Of a DNA stretch of 64,000 bases, positions 60,692 to 64,000 are shown piece after piece; position 1 is the first letter of the stretch, and each line of letters begins with the position of its first letter. The notes beneath the pieces were generated by a model. The model saw only the letters and a list, made by a program, of their open reading frames with translations, searched no databases and had not been told where the DNA came from. Source of the DNA: an uncultured Bacteroidales bacterium (GTDB lineage Bacteria > Bacteroidota > Bacteroidia > Bacteroidales > FEN-979); NCBI GenBank assembly GCA_903945175.1, contig CAJAUM010000022.1, positions 118,564-182,563 on the forward strand, in the 5' to 3' direction. Made by a program: the position numbers and the translations under genes.

Positions 60692-62143
60692 TTACCATAC
60701 TACCGAAGCGACTGACTGAGCAGGAACTGAATATAAAAAATGCTTTTCCCCTTGTTTTATGCTGAATGTCTTGGTGGCAGATCCGTAGTTGCATACGATC
60801 ATCACCTTGGAGCCATCCCTGTTTAAAAAAGCGACCGACCCGGTTTCGGTCAGCGCTGCGGGTAAACTCAATGAAACCCTGGCTGCCCCCGGTCTTACAA
60901 ACTTTGAAAAATGGGCGATCGCATAGTACTCTTCGTTGAAGGTCACCTGGCCGCTTGATGCGTTGACGGTGACGACACCCCTGCAAGTGGAGGATCCGTT
61001 TTCATGTGGAGCGCCGTTCTGATCCAGGGCCAGGTTCCAAAGCAGCGCGCATTTCGACCAGTTCATGGTTGTGCCGATAAAAATATTCCGCATGTTCCAC
61101 ATCAGGTTATCGCCGAAATTGGTCGCCCAGGTACCTCCGGATATTTCGGTAAAGTAAAGCCCTTTATCCGGATGGGCAAAATGAACGATCCCCATGGCAG
61201 AAACATCACCGGCATAGGCATGGAAAGCGGAACCGGCAATGAACTGCCGCGCCGATGCATCATTGAGAATGGAAATCGCATAATTGGTATTATCCCAGTT
61301 ATGATCGTAGATGATGATTTTGGTATTGATCCCTGCTGCCTGAAATTTTGGACCCAGATGGCTTTTGATAAACGCAGCCTGCTCTCCGGGCAGCATCTCC
61401 ATGCATGGGTAACCTGCCGTTGCGAACAGGGGCTCGTTCTGGGGCGTAACTGCTGCAATGGGGATCCCCAGGGTTTTCATCTCCCGGATATACCTGATGA
61501 AGTAATCGGCATATACATCATAGCACTCAGGTTTCAGTTTTCCTCCCCTGAGGCTGCCGTTGGTTTTCATCCAGGCCGGGGGGCTCCACGGCGAACCGAG
61601 CAGGGTAATGGCCGGCGACAGTTGCAGAATCTCCTTCATCACCGGAATTACATCTTCCGCATCCCTTGACAGGGAAAAACGTTGCAGGGGATAATCCGTT
61701 TCACCCGGCGAAAGGTCATTGTAGGTGTACTCTGAAAGCGAAAAATCTGAAGCGCCGATGGTCAGACGCACATAGGATATTCCCAAGCCATTCACCGTGT
61801 CGAATAACTGCCGAAGCAGCGTCTGCCTGGCGCCGCCACTCAGCTTTTTGTTGAGCAGATAGGCTGAGGAGCCCGTAAGCGCTGCGCCAAAACCCTCCAT
61901 GGTTTGAAATGTGAGGGTCGTGTCAATTTCAATCACCGGCCAGCTGGTTGAAGCATTGCGGGTGATCGAAAGATCGCCCTCCCTGCTGAAGAGCTTTGAC
62001 CTATCCCCTTTGGTAAGCCACACCCGGGCCTTTCCGATCACATCCACCGGCGGAGGATCAGGCTCCATAGGGCCCTCTTTGCCTTTACAGCTCAACACCG
62101 AAAAGCAGATTGCCAGGAAAAATATCTGAGGAATGTAGCCCAT
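60692..62143 (-). CDS. GH30 family glycoside hydrolase, lipoprotein
   Basis: A 483-residue GH30 enzyme with a lipoprotein signal ('CFSVLSCKGKEG'). Catalytic domain segments: 'MEGFGAALTGSSAYLL', 'YVRLTIGASDFSLSEYTYND', 'LLGSPWSPPAWMKTNG', acid/base Glu in 'VTPQNEPLFAT' (about 236) and nucleophile Glu in 'LYFTEISGGTW' (about 332), and C-terminal beta-domain 'ARVSLSLPAALTETGSVAFLNRDG'. It is clearly diverged from the GH30 at 51625-53157, so the two are not recent copies. Likely outer-surface or periplasmic beta-glucan hydrolase. Flanked by susD upstream (8 bp) and susC downstream. Confidence 0.95.
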   Translation of the reverse strand: MGYIPQIFFLAICFSVLSCKGKEGPMEPDPPPVDVIGKARVWLTKGDRSKLFSREGDLSITRNASTSWPVIEIDTTLTFQTMEGFGAALTGSSAYLLNKKLSGGARQTLLRQLFDTVNGLGISYVRLTIGASDFSLSEYTYNDLSPGETDYPLQRFSLSRDAEDVIPVMKEILQLSPAITLLGSPWSPPAWMKTNGSLRGGKLKPECYDVYADYFIRYIREMKTLGIPIAAVTPQNEPLFATAGYPCMEMLPGEQAAFIKSHLGPKFQAAGINTKIIIYDHNWDNTNYAISILNDASARQFIAGSAFHAYAGDVSAMGIVHFAHPDKGLYFTEISGGTWATNFGDNLMWNMRNIFIGTTMNWSKCALLWNLALDQNGAPHENGSSTCRGVVTVNASSGQVTFNEEYYAIAHFSKFVRPGAARVSLSLPAALTETGSVAFLNRDGSKVMIVCNYGSATKTFSIKQGEKHFLYSVPAQSVASVVW

Positions 62144-62151
62144 AAAATAAG

Positions 62152-63612
62152 TTAGTACCCGGGATTTTGAACCAGCTTCATGTTTTTATCCAATTCAGCC
62201 TGCGGAATCGGATAGATTAGCTTATTCTGTGTGACATGATACCCAATCGGAAGATCGTCGGGGCCGACTGCACTGTTCATTACATCAATGGCTCTCCCGT
62301 TGCGTTTCAAATCGAACCAGCGAAACCCTTCAAAAGCCAGCTCAAGCCTGCGCTCCTTTTCAATGGCGAGGCGCATGTCAGCCTGGTTGCCCGCCGTTGT
62401 GCTGCCGAGTTTTGCCCTGGTCCTGATCATGTTAACCAGCGCCGCAGCCCCGGCCAGATCGCCTGATTCGTTCAGGGCTTCTGCCTTCAGCAACAAAATA
62501 TCCGCCAGGCGAAGAAAGATATAATTCTGGTCACTGCCCTGTTCGAAATTATGCCATTTATTGAGGAAGGGGTAGTTTGTTTGCGGCCAGTGTATGTCAG
62601 ACCATTTTCCGGTTACATCGAGAAAGATAATGGAGGCCTTTTTCCGTACGGTATCTTTCTCCAGGTCAAATGCCTTCACCAGGTCGTTGGAGGGGATATT
62701 GAATTTCTTCCAGTCAAGCCCGCGAAACATCGATGCGCCCCAATTGCCATCGGTGCTGCCGCCCGTATAGTTGATCTCAAAGATGGCCTCAGATGAGTTT
62801 TTGTTCAGATTATCCCACAACATGTGATAATCAGGCAGCAGGCTGTAACCGCCGGCGATCACCTGGTCGCAGTAAGTAAGCACCTTTGCATAATCGTGCG
62901 GCACCTGGGTGGCATAAACCTTTGCAAGCATGGCATTCGCCGCACCTGTGGTCACATACCCTTTGTTGGGGCCTGTTGCATTTACACTGGCCAGCGCTGT
63001 TTCAAAGTCAAGGATGATCTGCTTGTAAACATCTGCCGCCGCCGAACGCGGAGGGAACAGTATGTTGTAAATTTCAGGCAGCAGATCCGCGCTGATGGTC
63101 TTCACCTCTTTCAACTGCAACGGCACATCTCCCCAAAGCTGAACCAGCTGAAAATACATGTACGCCCTGATAAAGGATGCTTCGCCGAGGATCTCCTGTT
63201 TGCGTTCCTCCGAAAGCGCCGGGTCAGGTACCGAAGCAACATTGTTTATCACGGAGTTGGCGTTGCCGATGATGGAATAGAGGTAGGCCCAGTCGCGGCT
63301 TACATTTGAGTTGGTCGCATCGATCTTGAAGTCGTCGATCTGGAAATTTGCGGGATTGTCGGCGCCTGCATAGGCGTCGTCAGACTGTGCATCGCCGTTC
63401 ACAAAATAGTCCAGTTCGAAATACTCGTTTTTAAACCCGGCATACACGCCTGCCAGGGCCGCCTCAATTTCATTGGCCGTTTTATAGGGAATTGAATCTG
63501 TTGCTCCGGTCGCAATGCCTTGTGAAACAGGCTGCACATCAAGAAATTTTTTGCAGGCGTTGAATGAAAACAGGACGAACAACAGGATTGATATAAGGTA
63601 TAGCCTTTTCAT
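62152..63612 (-). CDS. susD: SusD/RagB family glycan-binding lipoprotein
   Basis: A 486-residue SusD-type lipoprotein (lipobox 'FSFNACKKF'). Family segments: 'LDVQPVSQGIATG', 'KTANEIEAALAGVYAGFKNEY', 'GEASFIRAYMYFQLVQLWGDVPLQL', 'IFLRLADILLLKAEALNESGD', 'ERRLELAFEGFRWFDLKRNGRAI' and 'YPIPQAELDKNMKLVQNPGY'. It partners the SusC gene 12 bp upstream and is the third SusD of this PUL. Confidence 0.96.
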   Translation of the reverse strand: MKRLYLISILLFVLFSFNACKKFLDVQPVSQGIATGATDSIPYKTANEIEAALAGVYAGFKNEYFELDYFVNGDAQSDDAYAGADNPANFQIDDFKIDATNSNVSRDWAYLYSIIGNANSVINNVASVPDPALSEERKQEILGEASFIRAYMYFQLVQLWGDVPLQLKEVKTISADLLPEIYNILFPPRSAAADVYKQIILDFETALASVNATGPNKGYVTTGAANAMLAKVYATQVPHDYAKVLTYCDQVIAGGYSLLPDYHMLWDNLNKNSSEAIFEINYTGGSTDGNWGASMFRGLDWKKFNIPSNDLVKAFDLEKDTVRKKASIIFLDVTGKWSDIHWPQTNYPFLNKWHNFEQGSDQNYIFLRLADILLLKAEALNESGDLAGAAALVNMIRTRAKLGSTTAGNQADMRLAIEKERRLELAFEGFRWFDLKRNGRAIDVMNSAVGPDDLPIGYHVTQNKLIYPIPQAELDKNMKLVQNPGY

Positions 63613-63624
63613 AGCGATAATTTT

Positions 63625-64000
63625 TTAAAATTCAACATTGAGTCCAACGATCAGGGTCTTCGACTGAGGGTAGGTCCCATAGTCAATGCCCAATTCAGTG
63701 GCACTGCTGCCATATGCATTCACCTCAGGGTCAAAACCGCTGTAGTTGGTGAGTGTCAGGAGGTTCTCCCCTGTAACATAGATCGCCAGCTTTTTGATGG
63801 CCTTGATCTTCGGATTGTTATCGATGATCTTATAGGAGAGGGTCACTGATTTTAACCTCACATACGATCCGTCTTCCACAAACCGTGTTGAATTCCGCAC
63901 ATTGTCCACATTCCCGCCGCCAACAGCCCGGGGGATGTCGGTGATGGTATTTGTCGGGGTCCAGCGGTTCAAAACAGACACCGATTGGTTTTTGCTGTCA
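63625..64000 (-). CDS. susC: SusC-like TonB-dependent transporter, C-terminal part (cut by window edge)
   Basis: The frame is open to the right edge; about 125 residues are visible. The typical SusC C-terminus is present: 'RWTPTNTITDIPRA', 'RFVEDGSYVRLKSVTLSYKI', 'IYVTGENLLTLTNYSGFDPEVN' and the final strand 'YPQSKTLIVGLNVEF'. It is the third SusC of the locus and lies 12 bp before its susD. The start of the PUL is therefore outside the window. Confidence 0.95.
   Translation of the reverse strand, partial: DSKNQSVSVLNRWTPTNTITDIPRAVGGGNVDNVRNSTRFVEDGSYVRLKSVTLSYKIIDNNPKIKAIKKLAIYVTGENLLTLTNYSGFDPEVNAYGSSATELGIDYGTYPQSKTLIVGLNVEF

Noticed and set aside
1..64000. Insertion sequences, prophage genes, rRNA
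   Set aside because: No transposase, integrase, phage structural gene or rRNA signature was seen.

Overview
The window reads as a chromosomal segment of a Bacteroidota bacterium. The evidence is three SusC/SusD pairs, C-terminal type IX secretion (T9SS) sorting domains of the 'YPNP ... G(M/F)YF(I/V/L)' kind, promoters of the TTG-N19-TAnnTTTG type, weak ribosome binding sites, RprX/RprY-like regulators and two-component-propeller/Y_Y_Y sensors. I cannot place it below phylum.

Left part (1-14.7 kb): a propeller histidine kinase cut by the window edge, a periplasmic 5'-nucleotidase, a GlcG/HbpS-like protein immediately ahead of a GAF hybrid kinase, a secreted alkaline phosphatase, a small membrane peptide, a DUF1573 protein, an RprX/RprY-type two-component pair followed by a DUF2007 protein, a DedA membrane protein, an unknown secreted protein, and the two subunits of a 3-oxoacid CoA-transferase. 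The two CoA-transferase genes are separated by an array of eleven heptamers.

Middle (14.7-35.9 kb): a gene-free 336-bp stretch carrying a full promoter, four hairpins and an intrinsic terminator, so a probable small RNA; a 1663-residue tandem UvrA fusion with four ABC ATPase cores, whose reading frame contains further heptamer arrays; a nucleoid-associated protein; tRNA-Ala(CGC); an AbiEi-like/Fic fusion; a C45-like amidase; a small lipoprotein; a fatty-acid oxidation cluster (enoyl-CoA hydratase, 3-hydroxyacyl-CoA dehydrogenase, thiolase, nitronate monooxygenase); a T9SS-exported protein; and a FIST-domain sensor gene overlapping a hybrid kinase.

Right part (35.9-64 kb): one large minus-strand polysaccharide utilisation locus (PUL). 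Read in the direction of transcription it holds SusC (partial)/SusD, GH30, SusC/SusD, GH5-CBM6-T9SS, GH30, a membrane-bound Y_Y_Y-LuxR regulator, SusC/SusD, a LamG lipoprotein, a multi-repeat T9SS surface protein, then after a terminator a GH144-like endo-glucanase and a GH3 beta-glucosidase. The enzyme set suggests a beta-glucan target, with beta-1,2- and/or beta-1,6-linkages most likely. Surface enzymes and binding proteins would cut and hold the glycan, SusCD pairs import the oligosaccharides, and GH3/GH30 finish the degradation.

The most unusual signals are the putative small RNA at 14.87-15.05 kb, the tandem UvrA lacking UvrB-binding domains, and a family of TGAC-core heptamer arrays found both between genes and inside the UvrA reading frame.
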